Shown here in pieces: positions 1-10,647 of a DNA stretch of 64,000 bases. Location: NCBI GenBank assembly GCA_003008705.1, contig PDUO01000001.1, forward strand, positions 682,001-746,000. The letters are read 5' to 3'. The notes under the pieces are model-generated. The model saw only the letters and a list, made by a program, of their open reading frames with translations, did no database searches and was not told the DNA's origin. Position numbers and translations under genes: made by a program. How positions within the stretch are numbered: position 1 is the stretch's first letter; each line of letters opens with the position of its first letter. Source of the stretch: Pezicula radicicola. Lineage: Eukaryota > Ascomycota > Leotiomycetes > Helotiales > Dermateaceae.

Positions 1-1308
1 GTTGGGACAAATGTTGCAGCCTTGCCAGTGGGAGCCATCCTCGATCATACTGGTCCCCGCGTATGTGGAATAATTGGGAGTCTTTTCCTAACGCTAGGAG
101 CCGTACTCTTTGCATTTGCATCCAAGCTACCTTTTGATACATATATCCCTGGTTACCTTTCCCTTGCGCTAGGAGGCCCATTCGTCTTTATATCATCTTT
201 CCAGCTATCTAACGCCTTCCCCAAACACTCAGGACTCATATTGGCCCTTCTTACTGGGGCATTTGATACTTCGAGTGCAGTTTTCTTAATGTATCGCTTA
301 ATCTACGAGTGGAGCAATGGTACATTCTGGCCGCAGAAGTTCTTCCTTGTGTACTTAGCTGTCCCATTCTTCATTCTCATTGTGCAGATCTTTATTATGC
401 CTAAGCAGTCTTACAAGACCGTTGGGGAGTTGGTAAAGCAAGTCGAAGAAGCAGATAATATATTTGATGATCAAATGAACGAGAACACAGCTCTTCTTCA
501 AGAGGAACGTCGGCAGCACCGTCAGTCAGTTGTTTCTGAGATCACAGATCTTCTTGGCTCAAAAGCCGGTGGAAAACACATCCAAAAAGAAGAGAAGAAA
601 AACAAGATCTCAGGTGTCTGGGGAGCTATGCAAGGAAAATCCGTACAGCAACAGATCCTCTCGCCGTGGTTCATCCTTATTACTCTCTTTACTGTCATAC
701 AGATGACACGGATCAATTTTTTTGTTGCAACTATTAGGCCTCAGTACGAGTACCTTCTAGGATCCTACGACAAGGCTGTGGAAGTCAACACTTTCTTCGA
801 CATAGCGTTACCACTGGGCGGAGTCTTGAGTATTCCTTTCATTGGGTTCTTTCTCGACAACTTTTCGACTGCCTCTGTGCTGGGCACTTTGGTTACAATT
901 GCAACTACGATCGGTGTTCTTGGAGTACTTCCCTACTCCTGGGCAGCTTATGCAAACATATCACTGTTCGTTCTGTACCGCCCATTTTATTACACTGCCG
1001 TATCGGATTACTCTGCGAAGGTATTTGGATTCAGAACATTTGGGACGGTCTACGGACTCATTATCTGTCTCGCCGGTCTGTTCAACTTCACACAAAGTGG
1101 ATTGGATGCGCTGTTGCACAAGGTGTTTAATGGTAATCCCGTTCCAGTCAACCTCATTCTCTTGAGCTCAGCGCTGGCTGTAGGCTTGGCGTTGGTGACT
1201 TTCGTAGGTATCCGGGCATATCAAATGAAAAGAGAAGTATTGGAGGACGAAGCGGAGCTTGCCAGCGAGACGTTAATGCCTGGTGCTGATAGTCCGGAAC
1301 GCCTGTAG
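1..1308 (+). CDS. MFS transporter, Fmp42-like (5' end outside window)
   Basis: The reading frame is open from base 1, so the window starts inside the gene. About 435 residues remain, ending at TAG 1306-1308. The protein is a multi-spanning membrane carrier. A first group of hydrophobic helices (roughly residues 15-125) is followed by a long hydrophilic loop rich in E, Q and K (about 130-215), then a second helical bundle (about 220-405) and a short acidic tail. Two bundles split by a central cytosolic loop is the major facilitator layout. The segments GAILDHTGPR and FVFISSFQLSNAFP recall yeast Fmp42 and the related SLC43 amino-acid carriers. The substrate cannot be told from sequence. No intron is evident in the visible part. 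Membrane carrier is near certain; the Fmp42 subfamily is likely. Confidence 0.85.
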   Translation, partial: VGTNVAALPVGAILDHTGPRVCGIIGSLFLTLGAVLFAFASKLPFDTYIPGYLSLALGGPFVFISSFQLSNAFPKHSGLILALLTGAFDTSSAVFLMYRLIYEWSNGTFWPQKFFLVYLAVPFFILIVQIFIMPKQSYKTVGELVKQVEEADNIFDDQMNENTALLQEERRQHRQSVVSEITDLLGSKAGGKHIQKEEKKNKISGVWGAMQGKSVQQQILSPWFILITLFTVIQMTRINFFVATIRPQYEYLLGSYDKAVEVNTFFDIALPLGGVLSIPFIGFFLDNFSTASVLGTLVTIATTIGVLGVLPYSWAAYANISLFVLYRPFYYTAVSDYSAKVFGFRTFGTVYGLIICLAGLFNFTQSGLDALLHKVFNGNPVPVNLILLSSALAVGLALVTFVGIRAYQMKREVLEDEAELASETLMPGADSPERL

Positions 1309-2652
1309 TACAAACCATGTTGGGTATTAGACTTGTCGTTGGGTGGTAATATTTCTCTGTTGGAGTTTATGCATAGCAAGGAGTTTTGTATATTTTAGCA
1401 TAGCAAAAGAGTGTTTATGCATAGGGTAAGGGTTATACTTCAATGTTATTGTCAAAATCATTCAGAGGGTAAAATTTTTGAGATACCATTGTCGTCACTA
1501 AGAACAATATATTGTATACCACTCACCACCTACACACTCACATTCAAAATCTCCTTTTCACATTGCTGTCCTTTATGAGTACATAAACTAGTGAATGCAA
1601 TTTACACACATACCTCCTATGAGCAGAGAGAAAAAGTTTGTAACCCTCGGCAAACTAAATTCGGGAATTACATCACCTGTTAATATGACAGTGATCTAAC
1701 AATATTTCCTAAATAGTTCCAGCAATATAAGTCAACATTGCTCTTCAATTCATAATAGGAGCTATAAAAATGGAACCCTACCCTCGAAAGTTCCTGGCAG
1801 AGAAGCATATTCAAAAGCACACTAATGCGTCTAGACAGACTGCTTAGTGATCTGTTCTAATAATTCAAGCGTGGCATTTGGTGCTCTCAAATTTGGTAAT
1901 TCGTAACTTGTTTTAAGTTGGTAGCTTTGATCTAGAAGGTGAAAGTTATGTTCTAGTGGGTGACTTCAAATTTGCTAGGGATCGCTGCCATCAACACTAT
2001 AGGTCTTTCAAACATTAGAGATCTGATTTCTATCTTTGAGCTTTAAGGACAGATGTTTAAAGCAATGTTTAGAGCGTCAACTAAAAGGAAACGATGTGTT
2101 ATATTGTGGTAAATAAGTAACTAAAGCTGTGATTTATAGTTTAATGGTCTAACAACCGGATTATGATGATAGTTGATGTATTCGTATGGTGATTTAGCTA
2201 GTGTTTCGGTCTTGGGTTCTGATCCGCTAGGTCTGCTTTGCTTGAGGGGGTTATATAATGTAGTGGGGGATCGGGTCTTTATAAAACCAAGCTCTTGAGA
2301 GGGTATTGAGGGTGTTCTACGGGTGTTTGATAAATAAGAAAGGGATCCGGCTTTTCTAACTTCATTCTAGGGATTTGGGATGACGTCTCGAGAGGACTTC
2401 CCATACCGAGTCCTTTAGCTAGGAGATCCAGAATGGTAACCGAGTGCTCATAATCGCCAGACGGGAGGGAGTGATGTGTCATTATGGAAAGTCTTTATTT
2501 TGAGTTGATGAAGTGATTGAGTGGTTTTTCTTCACTTGGCCCAGTCAGCATGGATTATGGGTACTAAATATCACGTCTATGAAACATTCCCTCATCATTC
2601 ATAATAGTTCCTTTGATAATTAACATTGAATGAACTAAATTTAGTTCATGTA
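1309..2652. other. AT-rich intergenic region, no gene seen
   Basis: This 1.34-kb stretch lies between the convergent MFS and aldolase genes and should contain both 3' UTRs. It is AT-rich with only short ORFs. I see no repeat unit, RNA gene or conserved protein segment in it. Confidence 0.6.
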
Positions 2653-3768
2653 TCAAGAAGAATCAACCTCGCAATTCTCCTTGATCCAGACATCCAACCT
2701 CCCTTGCAACGGAAAGGGAGGCATCAACTTCCTCGTTTCCTCTTCTTGCATAACAGACCCTTGGGAAGAATCTCTATCTGAAGAAAGCAACATTTCAACA
2801 GCTGGAGCATCAGCCCACGTCACAGCTGTTGGTTTCTCGAGCGTAATCTTTACATGATACTGTTCTGGATGTGCAGATCTAGGCAAGAGGAAGAATTTGA
2901 TGATGCGTCTGCCGAGATGTGATGCTAGTGCCTCGAGGGTTTGGAAAGATGATTCTTCGATTGTCTAGAGGAAATTTCATTAGCTGATTCTCATTAAATG
3001 ATATACCGTACAGGTGTCCAGGTAAGATCGAGTAAGGTAATAAAAAGTACATACCTTAACAACAATCTCCTCCAGCTCAGCATAAGCATCAGTATTTTTA
3101 CTCGATAGAATCCACCTATCCACCTCAATATTCGCCACGACAATTTGCTTAGCTAACCGCTCATTAGGATTAACACCAATAAGCGTCTGGATCCTAAGAT
3201 CATGTAATCTGAGCTTCAGCGAGTAGGAAGAAGTTGTCAAACCAGCTTTATCAGAAGTTTGAAATACTGATGCTCCTGTCAGACTAACACCATTCCCAAT
3301 CAATGAAGCTTTAGGCAATAGAACCTGAATATCCAATGCCTTCACCATTTTCAAATCAAGCGGTGGTGTTTTATCCTCCTTCTCAACACCAACGCCAGCA
3401 TCGACCCCGGTCCCATTCTCTAAGACTGAACCCGTCAAATACCTCCAAACACAATCAAGCAAAGCCCTCAAATCACTACCAGTACCACCTCCATCCTTCA
3501 CCTCAAAAGTCTTAACAGCAGCTAAGATAGCTTTACTAAGGATTCCATAATGAACAGTACTGTTAGTCACGGCATCTGATTCCGAAGCTGTGGAGAAAGG
3601 TTGTTGTAGAGATACCGATGCCGAGATCAGTACTGGTTGGATTTTGTTGCTTGTTCCCCAGGCGTCTGTTCCTACTTTGGCGCTGGTTTGTAGGGTTTTG
3701 ACTCGGATTGTTGCATGTGGTTCGCCTGCTGCCTGGGCTACTTGCCAGGAGGTTTGGAGGAGTGCCAT
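2653..3768 (-). CDS. dihydroneopterin aldolase (FolB) domain protein, stand-alone
   Basis: There are two exons, 3768-3055 and 2964-2653, joined in phase 0 across a 90-bp intron with a GTATGT donor. The product is 341 aa. The clearest domain is FolB, starting near LRLHDLRIQTLIGVNPNERL (about residue 180) and crossing the intron to EALASHLGRRII (about 257). A second FolB-like half lies at about residues 20-90 (IRVKTLQTSAKVG, then a strand pattern and ILAAVKTFE), so the protein looks like a tandem FolB. FolB aldolase cleaves 7,8-dihydroneopterin to 6-hydroxymethyl-dihydropterin and glycolaldehyde in folate synthesis. In fungal Fol1 this activity is fused to HPPK and DHPS domains; neither is present here or next door. 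It may be a separate aldolase or a divergent paralogue. Confidence 0.8.
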
Positions 3769-3774
3769 TTTTTA

Positions 3775-3802
3775 TTTTTTGACTTTTGACTTTTGACTTT
3801 TG
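3775..3802. repeat. short TTTTGAC tandem repeat in aldolase promoter
   Basis: Three adjoining 7-bp TTTTGAC-type units lie immediately upstream of the aldolase start codon. This is a small microsatellite with no evident function. Confidence 0.6.
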
Positions 3803-3977
3803 GAGCGTGTTGGTGTGGGATAGTGGGGGTTTGGAGATGATTAAGTAGGTAGTCTTGAGGAAGGAAATCTCAGTATGCTTTTACCTACTGAAAGAGAAAA
3901 TTTACCTTGGGAAATCTAGGTTCGGAAAATTGATGTAGATTGAGAAGCGTGATGTGAAGCTTACGGCGTAGTACGGA

Positions 3978-4467
3978 GTAGATAGTATGGAGGATTATTA
4001 CGCTCATTTGGGTCAAAACTCTTCCGACATTCGGAAAGCCTTTTCTGCCGGTAAAATCAGATAGGCTCCCTATAATTATAGGCTATAGCCTCCCTAAGAA
4101 TATAAGCTATACCTTCCCTAAAAAATATAAGCTGTAATACCCCGAAAAATACAGGCTATAGTACACCGAAAAAAATACAGGCTGTAGTACCCTAAAAATA
4201 CAGGCTATAGTACCCTAAAACATATAGACTGTAGTACCCCGAAAAATATAAGCTGTAGTACCCTAAAAAATACAAGTTATAGTACCTTAAAAAATATAGG
4301 CTGTAATACCCTAAAAATATAGGCTTTAGTGCCCTTAAAGTATAGGCTATACTATATTCTTAGGGCTCTACTACTTACCGCCTTAAAAGCGGTAAGAATA
4401 AAATGCTATTTTTAGAACAGGAAGAGTTTTGGCCCAAGTGAGCGTAATAATCCTCCATAGTAGATAG
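3978..4467. mobile_element. MITE with 40-bp TIRs, 8-bp target duplication and internal satellite
   Basis: The element body is 3986-4459 (474 bp). Its ends are inverted repeats of 40 bp (3986-4025 and 4420-4459) that start TATGGAGGATTATTACGCTC. They match at 38 of 40 positions. It is flanked by the exact direct repeat GTAGATAG at 3978-3985 and 4460-4467, an 8-bp target-site duplication. The inside has no ORF; it holds about eleven diverged copies of a roughly 24-bp unit near ATAGGCTATAGTACCCTAAA (about 4070-4350). Subterminal CCGGTAAAA and CTTACCGCC stretches are also complementary. An 8-bp duplication is usual for hAT-type transposase, but the TIR end sequence is not one I recognise. Both arm differences are T in the left arm against C in the right, consistent with C-to-T mutation. 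Confidence 0.85.
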
Positions 4468-5005
4468 GTGCTAAGAGTTTTCATTGTCATGTGAGGAGTC
4501 ATTTAGCGAGTCGAGTATTTAGGATACCAAAATGCCTTGAATAACTCTCTTTCATACCAGTGGCATTTTTTACGTAAGCAAAAGCTCCACATTGACTTAT
4601 AGTTAAGTTATACTATTTTCTACACTCATGTTTTCTTAAAAAGCTTCTCTCAACTCAAAAAGACTTCAACCGGTACCTTAATAAAAACCCCTAGCAGTAG
4701 CGACGGCCAACTAATAGCTCTCTTTCTTCCATTCTTGGTCTCCTTTCTATAATTGAGCGTCTCTTGAATTCTTCAAATACAAATTGCATGAAAAGAGTGG
4801 TTACAATAAATTTGCTCATTAAGTAATTGCTTCTATATTAAAAACTTCATTTCTATGTACTGTGATCCGTCTACTAACCGACATCTACATTCCTCCGCTA
4901 CTACAAACCCACATCCGCCACCTACCTATTTCTGGTCCGTTGCTCCTACGTTGACTACTTCCTTAATTGTACTTTACGTGTTCCATGTGAATTGAGGACA
5001 CTGCT

Positions 5006-7947
5006 TTAAAGAGCGAAGCACCTTTCGACACTCTTAGCATTATTACCCCACCAATTCACCATAACAGCACCCGTAGTCCCAAGGAAGACGAAGATAAACA
5101 ACAAGTTCGCATTGAACCCAGTATCCAACGCAGCGCCACTGATATAAGCCCAGTTGTTCCAAAACGTTCGTCTATATCGATAAAGGTAAAAGTTGAAGAA
5201 GGTTCCAATAAGTATGGCAGTGAAAGGACCGGTACTTATGTTACCATAGAAAGTAGCTGCACTGGCGAAGAAGATGGTTGTGTTCCAAAGATCGAATCGA
5301 ACTTTGGGGAATTTCTTGTGTAATAACCAGATGAGCACAGGAGCCACTGCACCGACTAAAAACCCGTACAGGACTGGACTGAAGAATGATGATGCGAAGA
5401 GCTTTCGAGGTCCAACCAGGGCGTATTGGATACCAGCGGTATTGTAGCCTTTGAATTCTTGACCTGTCCATTGACCCTGTGGATCGGCGACTTTACCGCT
5501 GACATAATCGAATTTAGAGGCAATTACCCAGCGCATCACACCGTAGTTTATAGGGAGGGCGAGCATGTTGGCTAGAATCTGTATGTTGATAACATCTCGA
5601 GGGGGCAGATGGAGATAATGGCCAATCTATATAGTATGTTAGCTGGAATTATTATCATTGAGCAAGTGAACTCACTTTCTGATCCTCTAGCACAACACGA
5701 GCATCATACCACACATTGCCTGAGATGATACGGTACGCAAGCTGCCCAAGCGGGTGTCGTGATGACCCGTTGGCTTCAATCATATCTGATGATGAACTCG
5801 TCAGTTCGATCCTTTGTTCATAATGGCATAGGTACTAACACCCATAGATGAGCTCATTAAAGAAGCCCACCTTGATTGAATAGCCCGACATAGCATAAAC
5901 AAGACTCATTGGCAACATAGCCGCTGCACCAAATGCCAAGGCCACAAAATAGGTCCAGGTGGGCATCCAAACTGAATTTGTTGCAACGATGGCCAAGAGG
6001 ATAACAATAGGTACAGCCGTCAGGGCCGCCCACTCCCTGTTTAAGGGTTAGTCGCAATCTTGCAATCGAAGGGCGAAAGCTTACCATTTCGTCATGCCTG
6101 GATACACCTGGATGAGACGACTGACAAAATCAGGTCAGCCGCTATTAGGGAAGTGCAATGAGTACTCACCTTAGACGGTCCTTATGGTATTTTCCTTGCG
6201 CTTTTCTCGCTTTCCAGATTTTTACGATTTTGGGTCCCAAAAACAGACCGCACCAAACGAACGAAGAGATGTACGAGGCGTACCACTACAGAGACCCAAC
6301 ATAAGCATGTCAGTAGCCTAAAATTATCGTCAAACTTACCAAGAAAATTTCCCATGTATACTGGGCACCAGAATACGCGAGACCAACTTCCTCATATTTT
6401 GTCTCGTTAACGTGCTGTGTACCAGTGGCATCTGTATATACTACAAACCCGTGAGCAAGCGATATAGCGGTAAAATAGGGAGAGAAGCTCACTTAAGGAT
6501 GTGAATGGATATAATGATCCATTTTTCTGGAATACCCCATTTGACATAATATCATAAGTTGGAGATCCCCAGAGATTACCAAAATAAGCGACAGGAATCA
6601 AAATCCAGGTCTTTGCAGTCGTCAGTTAGACCCTGGTGGTAACATTGGGAGACTCACTGTTATGACAAAACCAACGAATACGGTGACTTGGACACTATAG
6701 GGATACGTGATAACTGTCGATGTAATATTCGACCAATCAAGGGTGATATTGAGTAATCCAATACCTCCTTGACCAGCTCCGAGGAAGTTGACGGTATGGT
6801 TTCGACTTGCGAACCAACAGAGAGGTGCAAGGGAGGCGACGAATGGAAAGAGATATTCAGGTAGGAACTGCCAGATGAAGGTGCAAAGCAAGACCAGCCA
6901 AAATACCTTTGGGTTCAATTTAAGCCTGGTTTCTGCGTTGTGGAGAGGAGAACTTACCTTCATTCGCTTTCTGTCTCTGCTTGCGTGATTGGCGTTGCCT
7001 TGCATGCTTCTGTACAAAGTGACTTGCTGCAAAGAAAGTGGGAAGATGAATTCAGGATCATCGATCAGAATCTTTCGGACTTGCAATCTGTCAGTAGCGT
7101 ACGATATAGGTAAGACTTGACTGACCCATTGCCGCAAAAGAGAAGCCTAGCAGAGAAGCGCCCTAGTCACATAGTTAGGATCCTAGTAAAAACATGATTC
7201 TATGAATGATCAGGACTAACCCAACCGAAGAACAAGGCAACGCCGGGCTGCATGGTGATACCATAATACAATGCGGCGTTTGTGGGCAAAAAGGCTAATA
7301 CTAATCAGAGAGTGCTGGGAATGTGTCAATGCATGGGCCACTACTCACTTGCCCATTGACCTTGACTACCCGCATTTGCGGCAATACCAATGATTGCATG
7401 CTCTTTGATAGAGAAAGGTCCAGGGTTGAGCGAGAAGGAGAATCGTCCAAGGGGTACAGTGTAGTTGGGCAGAACACGGGCAAAAAATCGGCCCAGGGGG
7501 GCTGAAGCGAGGATAACGAAGAAGACGGGGAAGTGGGCCGTAGTTGTCCTAAAACTGCCATCCGATGATTAGTAGTGGCATGAAAAGACAATTTTGATAA
7601 GGGGATGGAACTCACTATGATAGCTGAGAAACAACACTGCCGATAGTGCAGAAGATTGCCGATAGGAGCAGTGATCGGAAAGTTATAACAGGTAGAGTTG
7701 GGTCATCTTCGAAACCAACAACATGCCTCACCAGATCAGGTATGTTGGCGAATTCCTCCGAAGTGAAGTCATACTGCGGCTCGTCGCTTGAATTCTTCTT
7801 GTTTCCGTCCGGGCCATCCAAACCGATACCGAATAAGACTTTCTCCTCAGTTTCACAAACTGGATCTACAGTGATGCTTGGTGCTGCCGTTTGTTTCGAT
7901 AGAGCTGGCACGTCCAGTGTGACCTTTTCATCAGATGTAAGCGACAT
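5006..7947 (-). CDS. oligopeptide transporter, OPT family
   Basis: I resolve thirteen exons, all in phase: 7947-7616, 7554-7349, 7300-7221, 7162-7126, 7079-6958, 6906-6658, 6610-6493, 6440-6340, 6285-6170, 6120-6085, 6036-5840, 5785-5676 and 5626-5006. The product is 774 aa, normal for the family. OPT proteins import small peptides, glutathione or metal-chelates with protons across the plasma membrane. The hallmarks are visible: near the N-terminus [15 protein letters not shown] (the family's P-x-VR-x-x-V-x-x-x-DDP signature), then many hydrophobic helices, [11 protein letters not shown] (the K/H-x-PPR loop), and a terminal VNWWGNNA. The start is the ATG at 7947, reading MSLTSDEK; the frame stays open upstream but the extension is not conserved-looking. 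The hydrophilic N-terminal 80 residues are cytosolic. Peptide versus siderophore or glutathione substrate cannot be decided. Confidence 0.92.
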
Positions 7948-8797
7948 ACTTGATAAGGTTGAAATTCGCGAGCTTTGGAGCTTTGGAAAGAGTATCTTTG
8001 GAAATCCCACCTGGACTATATAGATACCATAAGTTGATGCCGGACTTCTCAGAGGCTTTGCCAAGCTGATTGGGCCGTGTGATAGTGCCGGCTCTACCAA
8101 TTGTATGCTCCAAATATTCTGCGTCGTAACATCCTTTATCATGAATATAGTATGCCATTGTGGATCTACATGATGTGAAAGTAGAACAATGGGGGTTAAA
8201 AGCACGCAACTGGTTTCGTGCGACCGGGGTAGTCCGGCACTAACAATGCACTGCTCTGGGGATCCGGTATAGTTTTGTGATGAATCTCACTCCAATTCCA
8301 ATGAAATCAATAATACGGAGATGAAAATGGATAAAATAGGTTACTATATACAAGAATAAGAGACGTTGGGTTTCTATAAGCGATATCACGTGCCACTATA
8401 GATCAAATATATTCTTCGTAGATAGCCCATAAAGCGACTTGTAGTAAGTTAGGTGACTTATGTTAAGTCTAGAGCTGTTAGCTTATCTTATATTACGGTA
8501 ATAGAAGGTGTGATGAGGCTGAATTAAAACAATTGCTTCTTTGAAAGATGCTACCAATTGTTCTAATAAATAAGTTCGTAATTCTTAATTTATATATGAA
8601 ATAATAACCATGGTCTATTTCGGACAACATTTATGCAAATGCATTAACGTCGAGTGAACATTTACTACATCGCTCTATTGAGCTGTCATGACCCGTAGAC
8701 TTTACCGTTTTGTGTAAGGCCCCAATTTGGCCCCCAGTGGTATACCTAGCCCCGAACTCCTTGCTAATGACAAAAATACCGCCATCCGCAACACATC
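7948..8797. other. intergenic region upstream of OPT transporter
   Basis: This 850-bp stretch holds the 3' end of the ING gene's transcript and the OPT promoter. It is AT-rich around 8300-8620 with scattered AAGTTA/TAACTT motifs. No gene or clear element is visible. Confidence 0.5.
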
Positions 8798-10051
8798 CTA
8801 TACCCTCTTCATGCTTTTGGTGCAAACTGGGCAGATCCAGGTCCCCACAGGCTCACTTTTCAGTCCAACACATGACCAATGAAACCACTCGTAGGGACAA
8901 CTCTCATTGTCACAAGCAACCATATCACCATAGCTGACGCTCTGGCAAGTGCAGTACTTCTTATTATCTCCACCTTCATCATCATCAATATCATCCATAT
9001 CTTCATCTCCTTCCCCGTCCTTCCTTTTTGGTGGTGTAATCGCCTCGTCCTCTTCATCCCCTGAACCAGATTCCGCATCGCTCAGTTCACTATCGTTGGT
9101 TGATGAAGGAGAATTCTTATTTCCCCGGGGACGTTTGAGATGGTTAACGCTAGACTTCATTGGTTTGCGTTTTGGTGGAATAGCACCCTGTCTATGGGGT
9201 GCGACCTTCTTAGCGCCGACCTTTTGAGAAGCTCGTGGTCCTATGCTTCCAGCCCTGGAAGAAGCCGGCGTACTGGCCTTTGGTGTACCCGGACCCAAAG
9301 GAGGACGTGAAAGGCCACTAGGCATTGGTCCTAGACTCCCCGTCAACTTTTGACGTTTACTGCTAGCCCCAAGCGATGTTTCCCGAGCTCGCTGGTTCAA
9401 ATGTGGCGCAACTCCTGGTGTTGGAGTGGATGCCCCTGAGCCATGGATCTGCTGAGCTTGGTTTGGGACAGGAGTAGGTCTCATGGGATGTTGGTTGGGA
9501 TGGCGTGTATGTACAACAGTCGCGGAGTTGCTGATCGGGCCTAAGGGGGTTGCAGTGCTGGGCTCGGGATGCCTGGGCTGTTGTGGGATGACTGGTCGTA
9601 GCATTGATGGAATATCAGCATCGTTTGGGAACTCTCCTCTGTCCTGAAGAGCCTTAATCTGTTTATCAAGATTTATGGTGTGCTTGTCGAGGGCAAGTTG
9701 AGCTCTTTTGGCCAATTCGATCTTCTCCGCCTGTAGTATTTCGCACCTTGTGAAGTTGTCTCTTATGGTCTTGACGAAGGCCTCTTCTTTTGGATTTTTA
9801 ACAAGGCTTCCATGTTCGCGAATGTGATTCTGAAGTTTAGCATCCAGCTTATTTATGATGTTTCTGCACTCCTCCATGGCCCTATCCTTCACTTCTATTT
9901 CCTCCTGCATGAAGGCGATCTCAGCGGGCAGGTTGGCCACTCGATTGGTAAAGTCATCGAGAACCGCAGCACAGTCAGGGTGGTCGGTGGTGAGCGCCAT
10001 AGTAATGCCTTTTGTGCCGACAAAGTCGATGGTTAGATCGTCTCTAGGCAT
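8798..10051 (-). CDS. ING-family PHD-finger chromatin protein (Yng2/Pho23-like)
   Basis: A single exon encodes 417 aa. Residues about 25-125 form the helical ING N-terminal domain ([18 protein letters not shown] onward), which mediates assembly into histone acetyltransferase or deacetylase complexes. A long disordered basic and proline/serine-rich linker follows (about 130-340), with a highly acidic [13 protein letters not shown] tract. The C-terminus (about 365-412) is a canonical C4HC3 PHD finger, [16 protein letters not shown] through WICPVC, of the kind that reads H3K4 trimethylation. The start [11 protein letters not shown] fits fungal ING proteins better than the internal MALTTD. It is transcribed away from the Hos2-type deacetylase at 10648 from a shared 596-bp region. 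Family assignment is firm; NuA4 (Yng2) versus Rpd3L (Pho23) versus NuA3 (Yng1) membership is open. Confidence 0.9.
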   Translation of the reverse strand: MPRDDLTIDFVGTKGITMALTTDHPDCAAVLDDFTNRVANLPAEIAFMQEEIEVKDRAMEECRNIINKLDAKLQNHIREHGSLVKNPKEEAFVKTIRDNFTRCEILQAEKIELAKRAQLALDKHTINLDKQIKALQDRGEFPNDADIPSMLRPVIPQQPRHPEPSTATPLGPISNSATVVHTRHPNQHPMRPTPVPNQAQQIHGSGASTPTPGVAPHLNQRARETSLGASSKRQKLTGSLGPMPSGLSRPPLGPGTPKASTPASSRAGSIGPRASQKVGAKKVAPHRQGAIPPKRKPMKSSVNHLKRPRGNKNSPSSTNDSELSDAESGSGDEEDEAITPPKRKDGEGDEDMDDIDDDEGGDNKKYCTCQSVSYGDMVACDNESCPYEWFHWSCVGLKSEPVGTWICPVCTKSMKRV

Positions 10052-10647
10052 GTTTGTTAATGTTGCCGATCTGCTACTGATGAAGATGGATAGATGGACA
10101 GAGTGGCAGCAACGACAAAGGTGTTCACACGTTCATGAAGATCGCAAAGTCAGATGCTCACCTCAAAGGATAAAGTTTGCGCGCTCTTAACTCCTAATGA
10201 CTGAAGTGTGCCTTCTGGATTCGGAACTGGGCCTGTGGTGATGAAAATGGGTCGTTCACCGGGTTGGGGGTCCACTGAAGAGAAGGAGAGGGGCTGGGGC
10301 TGCGAGGAGAGGCGAGAGGCGAGAGGCCAGAGGCGAAAGGCGAGAGGGCGATAAGGCTTTGTAAATTTATTAGCGCAGCCTTGTCTTAGCGCAAGGCTAG
10401 GTACTGTAGGACCTTCAGTTCAGTTCAAGTACGAAAGTACGGAGGAAGAAGTACCAACGCGCCCACCACAAGGACAATAGGACAACCGCTACACTGCAAC
10501 TGCAATCAAGGAATTCCCATTCGCAACGTGTAACCACTACAGCTAGCTGCAACCAACCTCATATCATCCCCGCTTCAACTCTCCAGCTCTCCATCTCATC
10601 CACCGACGCCCGCTCGCCGCCCGCTCTGGGCCATCACTCCCGTCAAA
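10052..10647. promoter_or_regulatory. shared divergent promoter of ING and HDAC genes, with GCGAGAG repeats
   Basis: This 596-bp region separates two divergently transcribed chromatin genes and must hold both promoters. A purine-rich array of GAGGCGAGAGGCGA-type units occupies about 10295-10350. A CA-rich stretch (10480-10650) precedes the HDAC start codon, with CGTCAAAATGG around that ATG. Confidence 0.6.

Noticed and set aside
7948..8205. Upstream in-frame extension of the OPT transporter
   Set aside because: It is open but lacks the expected acidic hydrophilic head, and [14 protein letters not shown] fits as the natural N-terminus.
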